A stretch of 64,000 nucleotides of DNA from Maledivibacter sp. (GCA_025210375.1 JAOASB010000052.1:366531-430530), one strand, 5' to 3'; shown: positions 42,967 to 52,524, numbered from the stretch's first letter. Numbers and translations: made by a program. Notes: generated from the letters alone by a model not told the origin.

Positions 42967-44331
42967 ATGAATGAAAAAACTAGAATCATGAGTGAGGAAA
43001 GTATTCCAACAGCATTATTGAAATTTGGTATACCTGCAATTATTGGATTCCTTATAACTGCGGTATATAATTTTGTAGATGCCATATTTGTTGGAGGTCT
43101 GGGAACAAGTGCAATGGGGGCATTGGCTGTAGCGTTTCCCATATCAATGATTAGTATAGGAATTGGATTGATTTTGGGAAGCGGATCAGCATCTTATATT
43201 TCGAGACTATTGGGAGAAGGAGAAATAAAACAGGCCAACATAGCATCCTCAATTGCATTTTGGGGAAGTTTGATTCTGGGAGTAATTGCGATAATTCCAA
43301 CTTTAATTTTTTTAGAATCCGTATTGAGTTTTTTTGGAGCAACAGAAACTATACTACCCTTCGCCAAGGCTTATATGTATATTTTTATTCCAGGGTCTAT
43401 ATTTAATATTATAAATATAGCTTTGAACCATTTAGCTAGAGCCGAGGGTGCAGCTAAAATAAGTATGAATACATTGTTAATAGGTGCTATCCTAAACATA
43501 ATATTAGATCCAATTTTCATATATATCTTTGATCTTGGAATAAGGGGAGCTGCAATTGCAACGGTAATATCACAAATTGTATCCACAATTTTATTACTTA
43601 GATTTTTTTATAGTGTGAAAAGTAGTATTAAAATATCCATAGGATATTTTACTTTATCTAGAAAGGTTATATTTGAAATAATTAAAATAGGAATTCCTAA
43701 TCTTGTTACACAGATATTGTCAGGGGTATCAATGGGGCTAATAAATTCAGCAGCTTTTCCCTATGGAGATGCGGCAGTGGCTGCCATGGGAATTGTCAAC
43801 AGAATATTCGCCATAGGAAGCTACATTGTTTTAGGATTTTCAAAGGGTTTCCAGCCCATTGCGGGATATAATTACGGAGCAAAAAAATATGATCGTTTAA
43901 AAAAATCGATTAATGTTTCACTGAAATGGACGACTTATTTTTGTTTCATCTTAGCAATAATTGAAATCATATTTGCAAGTCAAATAGTATCAATATTTAC
44001 TAATGAATCTAGGGTTCTTGAAATAGGGGTTCAGGCTTTAAAGGCCTATAGCATAGTGTTTCCGATTTTTGGATTTGGGACGATTTATATGAGTTTATTT
44101 TTAGCATTAGGAAAGGGAAGAGAAGGTCTAATACTAAGTCTAGGAAGGCAAGGCATATTTTTAATACCTACTGTGCTTATTTTACCACAAATAATTGGAC
44201 TAAAGGGCGTTGTTCTTTCTCAACCAATTGCCGATATGTTGACAGTGATATTGACATTATTCTTTAGTGTTAAGTTAAAAAAAGAATTGGATTCACTGGT
44301 GATAAAAAGTAGAATAGGAATAATTCATTAA
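42967..44331 (+). CDS. MATE-family exporter, paralogue of the one at 4976
   Basis: 454 residues, about twelve helices. It shares with the 4976 protein long identical stretches (e.g. ILDPIFIYIFDLGIRGAAIA versus ILDPIFIYSFGLGIKGAAIA; NSAAFPYGDAAVAAMGIVNR versus NSAAVPYGDAAVAAMGIVNR), so the two modules arose by duplication. SD AGGAGAGG. Regulated by MarR at 42256 by position. Substrate unknown. Confidence 0.9.
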   Translation: MNEKTRIMSEESIPTALLKFGIPAIIGFLITAVYNFVDAIFVGGLGTSAMGALAVAFPISMISIGIGLILGSGSASYISRLLGEGEIKQANIASSIAFWGSLILGVIAIIPTLIFLESVLSFFGATETILPFAKAYMYIFIPGSIFNIINIALNHLARAEGAAKISMNTLLIGAILNIILDPIFIYIFDLGIRGAAIATVISQIVSTILLLRFFYSVKSSIKISIGYFTLSRKVIFEIIKIGIPNLVTQILSGVSMGLINSAAFPYGDAAVAAMGIVNRIFAIGSYIVLGFSKGFQPIAGYNYGAKKYDRLKKSINVSLKWTTYFCFILAIIEIIFASQIVSIFTNESRVLEIGVQALKAYSIVFPIFGFGTIYMSLFLALGKGREGLILSLGRQGIFLIPTVLILPQIIGLKGVVLSQPIADMLTVILTLFFSVKLKKELDSLVIKSRIGIIH

Positions 44332-44346
44332 AAGTTCTGGGATAAA

Positions 44347-45030
44347 TTAATTATTTAAAAGATTTACTAAGGCATCTTCCTTTAAAATAGTAATAGTTCG
44401 ATTCTGCATATGAATAGTTTTTTGATTGCAAAGTATTTTTAATTCTCTAAATAAGGATGGGCGGGACACATTTAGATGTTCGGCCCATGCTTTTTTTGAA
44501 TAGGGTAAGGTAATAACATTATCTTGTGTATATTCCTCCATAAGATTTAGTAATGAAAATGCAATTTTTTGTTGAATAGATGAGTAAGACAATAATTCAG
44601 TTTTTAAATTCAGTAAAAGTACTCTATTTGCAAAAGAACTCAGAAAATTATCTAATATCATAGAATTACTAGATATCATACATAATATGTTTTGCTTAGA
44701 AATAAGAAAAATTGTGCTTTTAGTTTTTGAGAATATATTGCAGGGATATGTTCCTGTTTTTGAAAAAACAGAACCTTCTCCGAATAAGTCTCCCTTCTTC
44801 TTATTAAGAATACTTATGGTTTTGCCTGAAGCTAAGTTTTTCTGTACTTCAATACAGCCCTCTAAAATAATACCAATGCATTTAGTGGGATGATCAATTC
44901 CGAAAATCAAATCTCCTTTTTCATAATACTTAATTTCATATTCAACTAAGGATAAAGCATGGTCAATTTCACTTTGATTTATGTTTTTGAAAAGAACTGA
45001 GGTATAAAGTGATTTTAAAAGATATTTCAT
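44347..45030 (-). CDS. Crp/Fnr-family transcriptional regulator
   Basis: 227 residues from the ATG at 45030 (SD TTGGAGGG). N-terminal cyclic-nucleotide-type beta barrel (IKYYEKGDLIFG, GIILEGCIEVQK, GDLFGEGSVF) and C-terminal winged helix (YSKKAWAEHLNVSRPSLFRE). The four-Cys pattern of an Fnr iron-sulfur sensor is absent, and the cAMP-binding Arg-Glu pair is not evident, so its signal is unknown; it is closest to the CprK/FNR-like group often found beside anaerobic reductive enzymes. Transcribed away from the 45151 operon across a short shared regulatory region, which makes it the likely activator. Confidence 0.85.
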   Translation of the reverse strand: MKYLLKSLYTSVLFKNINQSEIDHALSLVEYEIKYYEKGDLIFGIDHPTKCIGIILEGCIEVQKNLASGKTISILNKKKGDLFGEGSVFSKTGTYPCNIFSKTKSTIFLISKQNILCMISSNSMILDNFLSSFANRVLLLNLKTELLSYSSIQQKIAFSLLNLMEEYTQDNVITLPYSKKAWAEHLNVSRPSLFRELKILCNQKTIHMQNRTITILKEDALVNLLNN

Positions 45031-45076
45031 ATTACCCTCCAAATTTCTAAAAAGAGTATCTCTAGATACTTCAAAT

Positions 45077-45133
45077 ATTGATTAATCAATTATACTATAA
45101 TGATAATAAAATGTAAATGATATGGATTATCAT
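45077..45133 (+). promoter_or_regulatory. Shared regulatory region of the Crp/Fnr gene and the activase operon
   Basis: ATTGATTAATCAAT (45077-45090) is a perfect 14-bp palindrome, a plausible site for the Crp/Fnr protein although its half-site spacing is 2 rather than the usual 4. -10-like TATACTATAAT follows. ATGATATGGATTATCAT (45117-45133), a 6-5-6 dyad of Fur-type words, lies just before the SD of the plus-strand gene. Confidence 0.5.
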
Positions 45134-45150
45134 TATCTGTGGAGGTTGTT

Positions 45151-48100
45151 ATGTACAGCATTGGAATTGATATAGGCTATTCTACATTGAAATGTATAGT
45201 TATAAGTGACCAAAGGAAACAAGTATTTGATAGTTGTTTATTCCATCATGGTAATGTAAAAGGATTATTAAAGCAAGTGCTAAGGGATATACAAAGTAAG
45301 TTTGATATAAAGGAATCCTATATAGGCTTTACGGGAGAACATGGTAAGTTATTTGAAAAATATCATATTAATGATATTTCAGCGTTGATTGAAGGGGTTA
45401 TTTATACCGACGAAAATATTAAATCTATCATGGAAATAGGGGCTCAGAGTTCTAGGTTTATAACAGGTTTTTCAAAGGATTCTAGGGCAAATATAAAATT
45501 TTCCATGAATTCAAGTTGTTCAGCTGGTACAGGTTCTTTTTTAGAAGAACAGGTATCACGATTAGGCATAGAGCTTGATGAATATTCAAGCTATATAAGA
45601 AGGGCTACAAAAATACCTAGAATTGCAGGACGGTGTAGTGTGTTTTCTAAGACAGACATGATCCACCATCAGCAGGAGGGCGTAAAAACTGAAGATATAT
45701 TACTTGGGTTGTCCTATGCCCTTGCTAGAAACTATAAAGCTAATGTAGTTCAGCATATCAAGGTGGAAAAGCCAGTAATGTTTGTGGGTGGAGTAGGACA
45801 TAATGAAGGTGTAATAAAGGCATTAAAGGATATCCTTCAATTTTCTAATGAGGATATGATCGTTTCCAGTGTCTGTTCCAATATGGGAGCTTTAGGTGCG
45901 GCTTTATTGGGCAGTGACAACAGTATGATATGTACTTTGGAAGAACTAATTAATGGGATAAAGGAAATAGAAGGAATAAATGAAGATGGGCTGGTTTATG
46001 AACCCCTTAAAAAATATGGAGATAAGGATAGTTTAGATAAACATATGTGTAAAATTCCTGTGGAGGATATTGTCCCAGGCTATATTGGAATAGATGTGGG
46101 TTCTACCAGTACAAATGTTGTACTAATCGATGGTAATAGGAATGTTTTATCCTATAGATATTTGAGAACCAAGGGGAATCCTAAAAAAGCTGTGAAGCTT
46201 GGTATGGAATCCATACAAGATGAGTTTCATGGGAGGCTAAGGATAAGAGGCATAGGAACAACCGGTTCAGGTAGAAATATGATTGGTAAGAAAATAGGTG
46301 CAGACCTTATCATAAATGAGATTACTGCACAGGCAAAGGGTGCTGTAGAGCTAGATGAAGATGTGGATACCATTTTTGAAATAGGAGGTCAAGATTCAAA
46401 ATATATAAGCATAAAAGATGGCAGGGTTGTTGATTTCGAGATGAATAAAATTTGTGCTGCTGGTACAGGCTCATTTATCGAAGAACAAGCTAAGAAGCTA
46501 GGAATACCTATAGAGGAATATGAGAAAGTTGCATTACAGGGAAATAAGCCCCTAAATTTAGGAGATAGATGTACAGTTTTCATAGAAGGGAATATCTCAA
46601 AGGCCATATCCCAAGGAAGAAGCAAAGTAGATATCACAGCCGGGCTTAGTTATTCCATTGTCAATAATTATTTAAACCGAGTAGTTGGTAATAAGCCCAT
46701 AGGAAATAAAATTTTTCTCCAGGGAGGAATAGCCCATAATCAAGCTGTGGTTAATGGTTTTAGGGCAGTACTTGGCAAGGAAATTGTAGTTCCCCCATTT
46801 TTTAGTGTCACAGGGGCCTATGGTGCTGCATTATTAACCAAAGAAGAGGTTGAAAAGGGTGAAAATGAAAGATCAATATACAATGAAACAGAAGATATTG
46901 AAGGTGAAATTGAGAAACTGTTTTTAAAAGGGTATACTGGGGAAATTCATGGGGATAAACCTACTATTGGCATTCCCAGAGTTCTATTTATCCACAAATT
47001 ATTTCCCCTATTCAATGTGTTCTTCAAGGAGCTAGACTTTAATGTTGTATTATCTGAAGTAACTAATGAAGATATTGTTGCCCTTAGTCAAGGGTATTCA
47101 CTGGATGAGACGTGCTATCCCATAAAGCTTATCAATGGCCATGTTGCCACGCTAATTAATAAAGGTGTAGATTATGTATTTTTACCAAGTTTGTATACTA
47201 TGAAGCACGAAATATCCAATACCAGAGAAGATTATGCCTGCGTATATATGCAAACTGCTCCTCAAATTGTGTCACAGGTAATGGATTTGAGGGGCAAGGG
47301 CATCAAGCTTCTATCTCCAGCCCTTTCCTTTAAGTTTGGTAAGAAATACATGATGAAGACCCTTATGGAATTGGGAAAAGAACTTGGTAAAAATAGTGGG
47401 CAAACCACATTAGCCATAGCAAAGGGAATGAAAAGATTTAAACAATTTCAAGATGAAGTTGAGAATTTAGGAAAAGAGGTTATTGATAATCTAAAGGAAG
47501 ATGAAAAGGCCTTTGTAATAATTACTAGAACCTACGGAATAGCAGATAAAGGGCTCAATATGGGAATTCCACGAAGGCTAAGGGAGATGGGCTATAAAGT
47601 CCTTACGTTATCCAATCTTCCTGCCCACAGTTATGATTTATCTGGGGAGTATCCTAATATGTATTGGCCCTTTGGACAGCATATCCTATCCGGGGCGAGA
47701 ATTGTAAAAGAGAGCAAGAATCTTTATGCCATATATCTTACAAACCATGGATGTGGGCCGGATACAATTTTAAGTCACTATTTTAAGGAAGAAATGAAGG
47801 ATAAGCCATATCTTCATTTAGAGGTCGATGAACATGCATCAAATGTTGGGGTAATGACACGAATTGAAGCCTTTGTAGATAGCTTAAAGGACAATAGGGT
47901 TAATGGTGAAAGGGATAGGGCGTGTAGCAATATAAGAGATACTAGGGAAATATGCGAAAGAAGTATATATATACCCTATTTATATCCCTACAGTAATTTA
48001 CTACAGAGTTTGTTTAGAAAAAGAGACATTGATGCAAAAATCCTGCTGCCCACTGATGAAGAATCCTTGGAGATTGGGAAAAGATACTCCACGACAAAGG

Positions 48101-49023
48101 AGTATGTATCCCTAACGGCTTTATTAGGGGATGTATTTTCACAGATAGAAGGAATGAAAAGGAAAAATACAAGTATATGGGTTCCTAAAACCGAAGGGAG
48201 TGAGGCCTTTGGTCAATATAGTAGACTATTAAAGCAAAAGATCAAACTTGCTGGACATGAAAATATAACGGTGGAATCACCATTTATAGAGGATTTGTTG
48301 GGGGATGAAGAATATGGCTTGGATTTTGGATTGATATTAGTTGCAGGAGACCTTATTATGGCTTCCGATAAAGAGCATAGAAATGACTATTTAAAAGAAA
48401 TATTAAATAGTATTGAAGCTGGAACATTTAACGAGGAGGTACTTCTTAAAATATCTAAGCATATCTACAATCAATTATCAAGGAAGAGCTATGGGAAATT
48501 CATATATGCCCTAGGAGAATTGAGTATAGTATTTAACCCTCTCCTTAATAACCATCAACTTGAAAAACTTGAGCTTAAAAATAAGGTCTATTATGTTCCT
48601 ATTTCTGAGATGATGTTTTTTAGATGGACAGATTATTTAAAAAAGGAAAAAAGTAACCATAAATTATTGAAAGATAATTTGACAAATATGAAGAAGGTAA
48701 TGAACCGTATTTCAGAAGAATTACAGGAATATAGTCCATTTGATAAGGACTTGGATGAAATGATAAAAATAGCTGATTCCAAATTGCCATTATATTGTGG
48801 CGGAAATGGGAGATATAGGATGATTAAACAGTTTAGATGCCCAGCCACAATAAATGGAGCTTTGATTTTGAATTCCATGTATGAAAATACTGGAACCATA
48901 TTAAAGCTTTTAAAGGATAAGTATCAAAAAGAATTTAATTATCCCGTCATGGAATTATCCTTTGATGGTAGTAAACATAGTGGAAATGATGAAAAAATTC
49001 AAAATTTCATTTATTATATCTAA
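45151..49023 (+). CDS. Large 2-hydroxyacyl-CoA dehydratase activase-like protein with two ASKHA ATPase domains
   Basis: 1290 residues from the ATG at 45151 (SD GTGGAGG). Domain 1 (about 1-260) and domain 2 (about 305-580) are both BadF/HgdC-type ATPases: GIDIGYSTLKC, SCSAGTGSFLEEQ, RCSVF; and GIDVGSTSTNVV, GGQDSKYISI, ICAAGTGSFIEEQ, GDRCTVF. The Cys of SCSAG/ICAAG and RC are the known ligands for a [4Fe-4S] bridging two subunits; here both domains have them, so one chain could form the cluster by itself. The rest (600-1290) is DUF2229- and HgdB-like, with Cys in DETCYPIKL, YACVYMQT, TNHGCGPD and FRCPAT. Predicted ATP-driven electron donor plus acceptor. Substrate unknown. Confidence 0.88.
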   Translation: MYSIGIDIGYSTLKCIVISDQRKQVFDSCLFHHGNVKGLLKQVLRDIQSKFDIKESYIGFTGEHGKLFEKYHINDISALIEGVIYTDENIKSIMEIGAQSSRFITGFSKDSRANIKFSMNSSCSAGTGSFLEEQVSRLGIELDEYSSYIRRATKIPRIAGRCSVFSKTDMIHHQQEGVKTEDILLGLSYALARNYKANVVQHIKVEKPVMFVGGVGHNEGVIKALKDILQFSNEDMIVSSVCSNMGALGAALLGSDNSMICTLEELINGIKEIEGINEDGLVYEPLKKYGDKDSLDKHMCKIPVEDIVPGYIGIDVGSTSTNVVLIDGNRNVLSYRYLRTKGNPKKAVKLGMESIQDEFHGRLRIRGIGTTGSGRNMIGKKIGADLIINEITAQAKGAVELDEDVDTIFEIGGQDSKYISIKDGRVVDFEMNKICAAGTGSFIEEQAKKLGIPIEEYEKVALQGNKPLNLGDRCTVFIEGNISKAISQGRSKVDITAGLSYSIVNNYLNRVVGNKPIGNKIFLQGGIAHNQAVVNGFRAVLGKEIVVPPFFSVTGAYGAALLTKEEVEKGENERSIYNETEDIEGEIEKLFLKGYTGEIHGDKPTIGIPRVLFIHKLFPLFNVFFKELDFNVVLSEVTNEDIVALSQGYSLDETCYPIKLINGHVATLINKGVDYVFLPSLYTMKHEISNTREDYACVYMQTAPQIVSQVMDLRGKGIKLLSPALSFKFGKKYMMKTLMELGKELGKNSGQTTLAIAKGMKRFKQFQDEVENLGKEVIDNLKEDEKAFVIITRTYGIADKGLNMGIPRRLREMGYKVLTLSNLPAHSYDLSGEYPNMYWPFGQHILSGARIVKESKNLYAIYLTNHGCGPDTILSHYFKEEMKDKPYLHLEVDEHASNVGVMTRIEAFVDSLKDNRVNGERDRACSNIRDTREICERSIYIPYLYPYSNLLQSLFRKRDIDAKILLPTDEESLEIGKRYSTTKEYVSLTALLGDVFSQIEGMKRKNTSIWVPKTEGSEAFGQYSRLLKQKIKLAGHENITVESPFIEDLLGDEEYGLDFGLILVAGDLIMASDKEHRNDYLKEILNSIEAGTFNEEVLLKISKHIYNQLSRKSYGKFIYALGELSIVFNPLLNNHQLEKLELKNKVYYVPISEMMFFRWTDYLKKEKSNHKLLKDNLTNMKKVMNRISEELQEYSPFDKDLDEMIKIADSKLPLYCGGNGRYRMIKQFRCPATINGALILNSMYENTGTILKLLKDKYQKEFNYPVMELSFDGSKHSGNDEKIQNFIYYI

Positions 49024-49045
49024 AAAATTACGAGGAGGATCTAAA

Positions 49046-49402
49046 ATGCAAGAAAAATATTTAAAGAATGTACCATTTGAAGAGGTTTTAAAATTAAAGG
49101 ATTTAATAGACTATTCAGAGGGTAGGGTGAGTAGTAAGACCCTTGTACAAAGAAGTGATCTCAGTATAACATTATTTGCCTTTGATAAAGGTGAGGGATT
49201 GAGTACACATTCTGCACCGGGGGATGCAATGGTATATATAATTGAAGGAAGTGTTGAAATAAAGATTGGGGAGGATACAAAGGTCGTATTATCAGAGGGA
49301 AACACAACGGTTATGCCTGCAAATATTCCCCATGCCCTAGAGGCAATAGAAAAATTTAAAATGATGCTTATTGTGGTAAAGCCTGAGAAAAAAAATAAAT
49401 AG
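49046..49402 (+). CDS. Cupin-domain protein 1
   Basis: 118 residues from the ATG at 49046 behind CGAGGAGGA; longer upstream starts run inside the previous gene. One small beta barrel: GEGLSTHSAPGDAMVYIIEG (motif 1, one His instead of HxH) and MPANIPHALEA (motif 2 His). Such single-domain cupins bind a metal or small ligand and often occur beside anaerobic reductive enzymes without a known function. The gene follows the activase gene by 22 bp. Confidence 0.85.
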   Translation: MQEKYLKNVPFEEVLKLKDLIDYSEGRVSSKTLVQRSDLSITLFAFDKGEGLSTHSAPGDAMVYIIEGSVEIKIGEDTKVVLSEGNTTVMPANIPHALEAIEKFKMMLIVVKPEKKNK

Positions 49403-49421
49403 TACATGGGGGATTTTATTT

Positions 49422-49769
49422 ATGGAAGAAAAATATATCAAAAATATAGATTTTAAAAAAATATTTAATTTTAAAGATTTGATTGGATATGTGGAAGGAG
49501 GCGTTGAAAGTCGTACCCTTGTTCAAAGAGAGGATTTTAGTTTAACCCTGTTTGCCTTTGATAAGGGTGAAGGCATAAGTGCCTATTCAATGCCAGGGGA
49601 TACCATGATATATGTATATGAGGGAAAAGCCGAGGTGGTTATTGATGAAAAAACAAAATCCATGGTTAAAGCAGGAGAAACCATAGTGGTTACTTCCAAT
49701 GTACTTCACAGTCTTGATGCAGTGGAAAAATCAAAAATAATGATCATTATAGTAAAAACACAAAAATAG
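49422..49769 (+). CDS. Cupin-domain protein 2, metal-ligand-poor paralogue
   Basis: 115 residues, clearly a tandem duplicate of the gene before it (YIKNIDFKKIFNFKDLIGY/YLKNVPFEEVLKLKDLIDY). Motif 1 reads GEGISAYSMPGDTMIYVYEG: the His of the first copy is Tyr. Motif 2 keeps TSNVLHSLDA. Loss of the first-motif His suggests that it binds a ligand without metal or acts as a partner of the first cupin. Start ATG behind TGGGGGA. Confidence 0.84.
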   Translation: MEEKYIKNIDFKKIFNFKDLIGYVEGGVESRTLVQREDFSLTLFAFDKGEGISAYSMPGDTMIYVYEGKAEVVIDEKTKSMVKAGETIVVTSNVLHSLDAVEKSKIMIIIVKTQK

Positions 49770-49789
49770 TGGAGAATGGGAGGAAGATC

Positions 49790-50818
49790 ATGAGACGAAG
49801 AGTGGCATTTATTTTGATTCTAGCTTTGAGTATTACATTGTTTTTTGGATGTGATAAATCAGAAAATACCGTGGGTAAAGATTTATCAGAGAAAAAGGAC
49901 ATAGAACAATCATCAGAAATTCCAGACAAAGAAATAACCATTGTTATGGGTGGACCCAAGGCACCTCCAACATTTCCACTACTTAGGATGATGGAAACAA
50001 ATGCCCTTGGAGAAAATGTAAAAATTGATTTCAAGGTGTGGAATAGTGTTGAGGAATTATTGGCTACAGCTACGGGTTCAGAATATGGATTTTTAGCTAT
50101 ACCAGTTAATGTGTCAGCCAAGCTATACAATAAGGGCGTTGATATAAAACTTACAAACGTAAACACCTGGGGTGTTATGTACCTATCCACTAGTGATCCA
50201 GAGTGCAATGAATGGGAAGATTTGAAGGGTAAGAAATTGTATGTACCATTTAAAAGCGCTCCGCCAGATATAGTTACACAACATTTCTTAAAGCAATATG
50301 GATTAAAGGTAGGAGAAGATATTGAGATAGCATATTCAACACCAGCGGAAATTGCACAGCTAATGAAGGCAGGAGAGATTGAGTATGCAATGAATATTGA
50401 ACCATTTATAACTGCGAGTAAGATGGGAAATGAAAATGTAAGAGTGATCTTTGATTATATGAAGGAATGGAAGAAATTAGAGGGAGAAGAGTATGATATA
50501 CCAAATGCAGGTATAGCCACAAATAACAAGTTCCTAAAGGACAATAAAGAGTTGGTAGCCTTATTTGAAAAAGAATATGAAAAGGCCCTTGCATGGACGT
50601 TGGAAAATCCTAAGGAGGCATCACAATTAGTAGAAAAACATCTTGGACTGAAGGGGGCTTTGATACAAGAATCCATGTCAACCCTAGGGCTTAATTATAA
50701 ACTAGCTGGTGATGCTAAGAAGGATTTAGAAAAATATTATGAAACCCTATTAAATTTTAATGCAGATAGTATCGGGGGGAAAACTCCAGATGAAAACTAT
50801 TATTACGAAGAAAAATAG
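49790..50818 (+). CDS. SsuA/NrtA-type ABC binding lipoprotein
   Basis: 342 residues from the ATG at 49790 (SD GGGAGGA). Lipobox TLFFGC. The periplasmic-binding fold of the SsuA/TauA/ThiY/NrtA group: TIVMGGPKAPPTFPLLRMME, VEELLATATGSEYGFLA, YVPFKSAPPDIVTQHFLKQY and EIAQLMKAGEIEYAMNIEPF. Captures a small organic anion or precursor outside the cell. It is co-transcribed with the activase and cupins, so its ligand is probably the substrate or a cofactor precursor for that reaction. Confidence 0.87.
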   Translation: MRRRVAFILILALSITLFFGCDKSENTVGKDLSEKKDIEQSSEIPDKEITIVMGGPKAPPTFPLLRMMETNALGENVKIDFKVWNSVEELLATATGSEYGFLAIPVNVSAKLYNKGVDIKLTNVNTWGVMYLSTSDPECNEWEDLKGKKLYVPFKSAPPDIVTQHFLKQYGLKVGEDIEIAYSTPAEIAQLMKAGEIEYAMNIEPFITASKMGNENVRVIFDYMKEWKKLEGEEYDIPNAGIATNNKFLKDNKELVALFEKEYEKALAWTLENPKEASQLVEKHLGLKGALIQESMSTLGLNYKLAGDAKKDLEKYYETLLNFNADSIGGKTPDENYYYEEK

Positions 50819-51617
50819 GGACATACTTAAAACTCTAATTGTAATATTGATTATTTGGGGAGGATTATCGATGGTCTACTCCCCCATAATCCTTCCAGGC
50901 CCTATTTTAACATTAAAATCCACAGGGGATGTTTTAATGGATGCTGGTTTTTTTAGGGATGTGTTCATTACTCTCAAAAGACTATTTATAGGGCTATCAG
51001 GGGCCATTTTATTAGGAGGAATTTTAGGACTTTTAATAGGTGCCAATAAAAGGATTAGTAATCTATTTGAGCCCATATTTCATATTATACAAGCCACACC
51101 CCCCATATCATGGTTAGCACTTGCCATGATATGGTTTGGACTAGATGGAGAGGCCACTGTATTTATTGTGTTTATCGCTAGTATACCTATACTCATAATT
51201 AATATTGTAGAAGGATTTGAAAACATTGATCCTAAACTAATTGAAATGGGCAATATTTTTGGGTTTTCAAAAAAACAAGTGCTTTTTGAAATTACACTTC
51301 CATCATTAAAATCCTATTTGAAATCTGGAATTACAATAGCAGTTGGATTAGGATGGAAATTGGTAATTATGGGAGAAGTCTTGAGTTCAAGTACTGGAAT
51401 TGGAGCCCAAATAACTAATTCAAGATTAAATATTGAGACTGGTAAGGTGCTGGCTTGGACAATTATTGTTATTGTGTTAGGATATTTTTCTCAAAAATTG
51501 ATAGATATAGTATTTGATTTTAGGAGTAAAGGGGAAAACTATGATTTTGCAAATGAACAAAATAGAAAAAGTATTTGGCGATTATGTAGTATTAAAAGAT
51601 TTTTCCCTAGATATTAA
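50790..51617 (+). CDS. SsuC/TauC-type ABC permease
   Basis: 275 residues from the ATG at 50790, overlapping the end of the lipoprotein gene by 29 bases. Six helices and the cytoplasmic EAA-type loop EMGNIFGFSKKQVLFEITLP, then SYLKSGITIAVGLGWKLVIM. The 3' end overlaps the ATPase gene by 77 bases. The last about 25 residues (KSIWRLCSIKRFFPRY) look non-native in composition, so the original stop may have been lost. Confidence 0.86.
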   Translation: MKTIITKKNRDILKTLIVILIIWGGLSMVYSPIILPGPILTLKSTGDVLMDAGFFRDVFITLKRLFIGLSGAILLGGILGLLIGANKRISNLFEPIFHIIQATPPISWLALAMIWFGLDGEATVFIVFIASIPILIINIVEGFENIDPKLIEMGNIFGFSKKQVLFEITLPSLKSYLKSGITIAVGLGWKLVIMGEVLSSSTGIGAQITNSRLNIETGKVLAWTIIVIVLGYFSQKLIDIVFDFRSKGENYDFANEQNRKSIWRLCSIKRFFPRY

Positions 51618-52233
51618 TGATAAAGAGATAGTATGTATAATCGGGCCATCTGGATGTGGAAAATCTACAATGCTTAATATTATATCGGGACTTATTCAGC
51701 CTTCTAAGGGAGATTTTTTAAATAAAAGTGAAAGAATCAGTTATGTATTTCAAGAGGATCGATTACTTCCATGGAAGACAGTGTATGAAAATATTCTTGC
51801 TGTGAATAAGAAAGCTTCAAGGGAACAAATGAAAATATTAATAGACAAGGTGGGACTCAAAGGATTTGAAAACTATCATCCATCACAATTAAGTGGTGGA
51901 ATGAGGCAAAGATGTTCCATTGCAAGGGCATTTAATTATGAAGCAAAGTTATTGCTTATGGATGAACCCTTTAAATCCCTTGATTACAATCTGAGATTTG
52001 CCATGATTAACCACCTATTAAATCTTTGGGAGATAAAGCAAAATTCAATAATCTTTGTTACCCATGAAATCGACGAAGCTCTTCTACTTGGGGATAGAAT
52101 ACTGGTGTTATCCCATACACCCACAAAGGTAATAAAGGAATTTGAGATAAAAGCTTTAAAAAGAGAACGAAGCTTAGAGAATGAAATGTTAATTAAAATA
52201 AGAAATGAAATAATTAGTTGTCTTGTGAAATAG
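51541..52233 (+). CDS. SsuB/TauB-type ABC ATPase
   Basis: 230 residues from the ATG at 51541 behind AAAGGGG. Walker A GPSGCGKST, Q-loop YVFQEDRLLPWKT, signature LSGGMRQR, Walker B LLLMDEPFKSLD and H-loop FVTHEIDEALLLG; the QEDRLLPW phrase is typical of nitrate/sulfonate/taurine ATPases. Completes the importer. Confidence 0.92.
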   Translation: MILQMNKIEKVFGDYVVLKDFSLDINDKEIVCIIGPSGCGKSTMLNIISGLIQPSKGDFLNKSERISYVFQEDRLLPWKTVYENILAVNKKASREQMKILIDKVGLKGFENYHPSQLSGGMRQRCSIARAFNYEAKLLLMDEPFKSLDYNLRFAMINHLLNLWEIKQNSIIFVTHEIDEALLLGDRILVLSHTPTKVIKEFEIKALKRERSLENEMLIKIRNEIISCLVK

Positions 52234-52239
52234 AATATT

Positions 52240-52290
52240 AGGGGCAGACTTCATGAATTGATGTAAAATTTGTGAGGTTTGCCCTTATTC
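52240..52290 (+). terminator. Terminator-like hairpin after the importer
   Basis: AGGGGCAGACTTCA pairs imperfectly with TGAGGTTTGCCCT, then a T-rich stretch. The rest of the 52234-52524 gap has TTGTAAC/AAGTATAAT-like promoter words but nothing firm. Confidence 0.55.
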
Positions 52291-52524
52291 TTTTGTTACA
52301 AAAAAGTCAAAAAAAAATAATATTCGACAACAAAAAATGACAAATTTATACATGGGGAATAAGTATAATATAACTCGGGCAAAAATTGTAACTTGGTGTC
52401 GAGGGGTGGGAAAAAAATGATAACAGTAGAAAAATAAAATCATTCCATAGCATGTTTATGAAAGCTGAATTATCACTAAGTTTTATTTAGAATCACAAAA
52501 AATTTTAAGGGAGGAAATAATTTT

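Noticed and set aside
45077..45090. Canonical FNR box
   Set aside because: The palindrome TTGATTAATCAA has a 2-bp spacer, not the 4-bp spacer of FNR/CRP sites, so it is listed only as a candidate operator.
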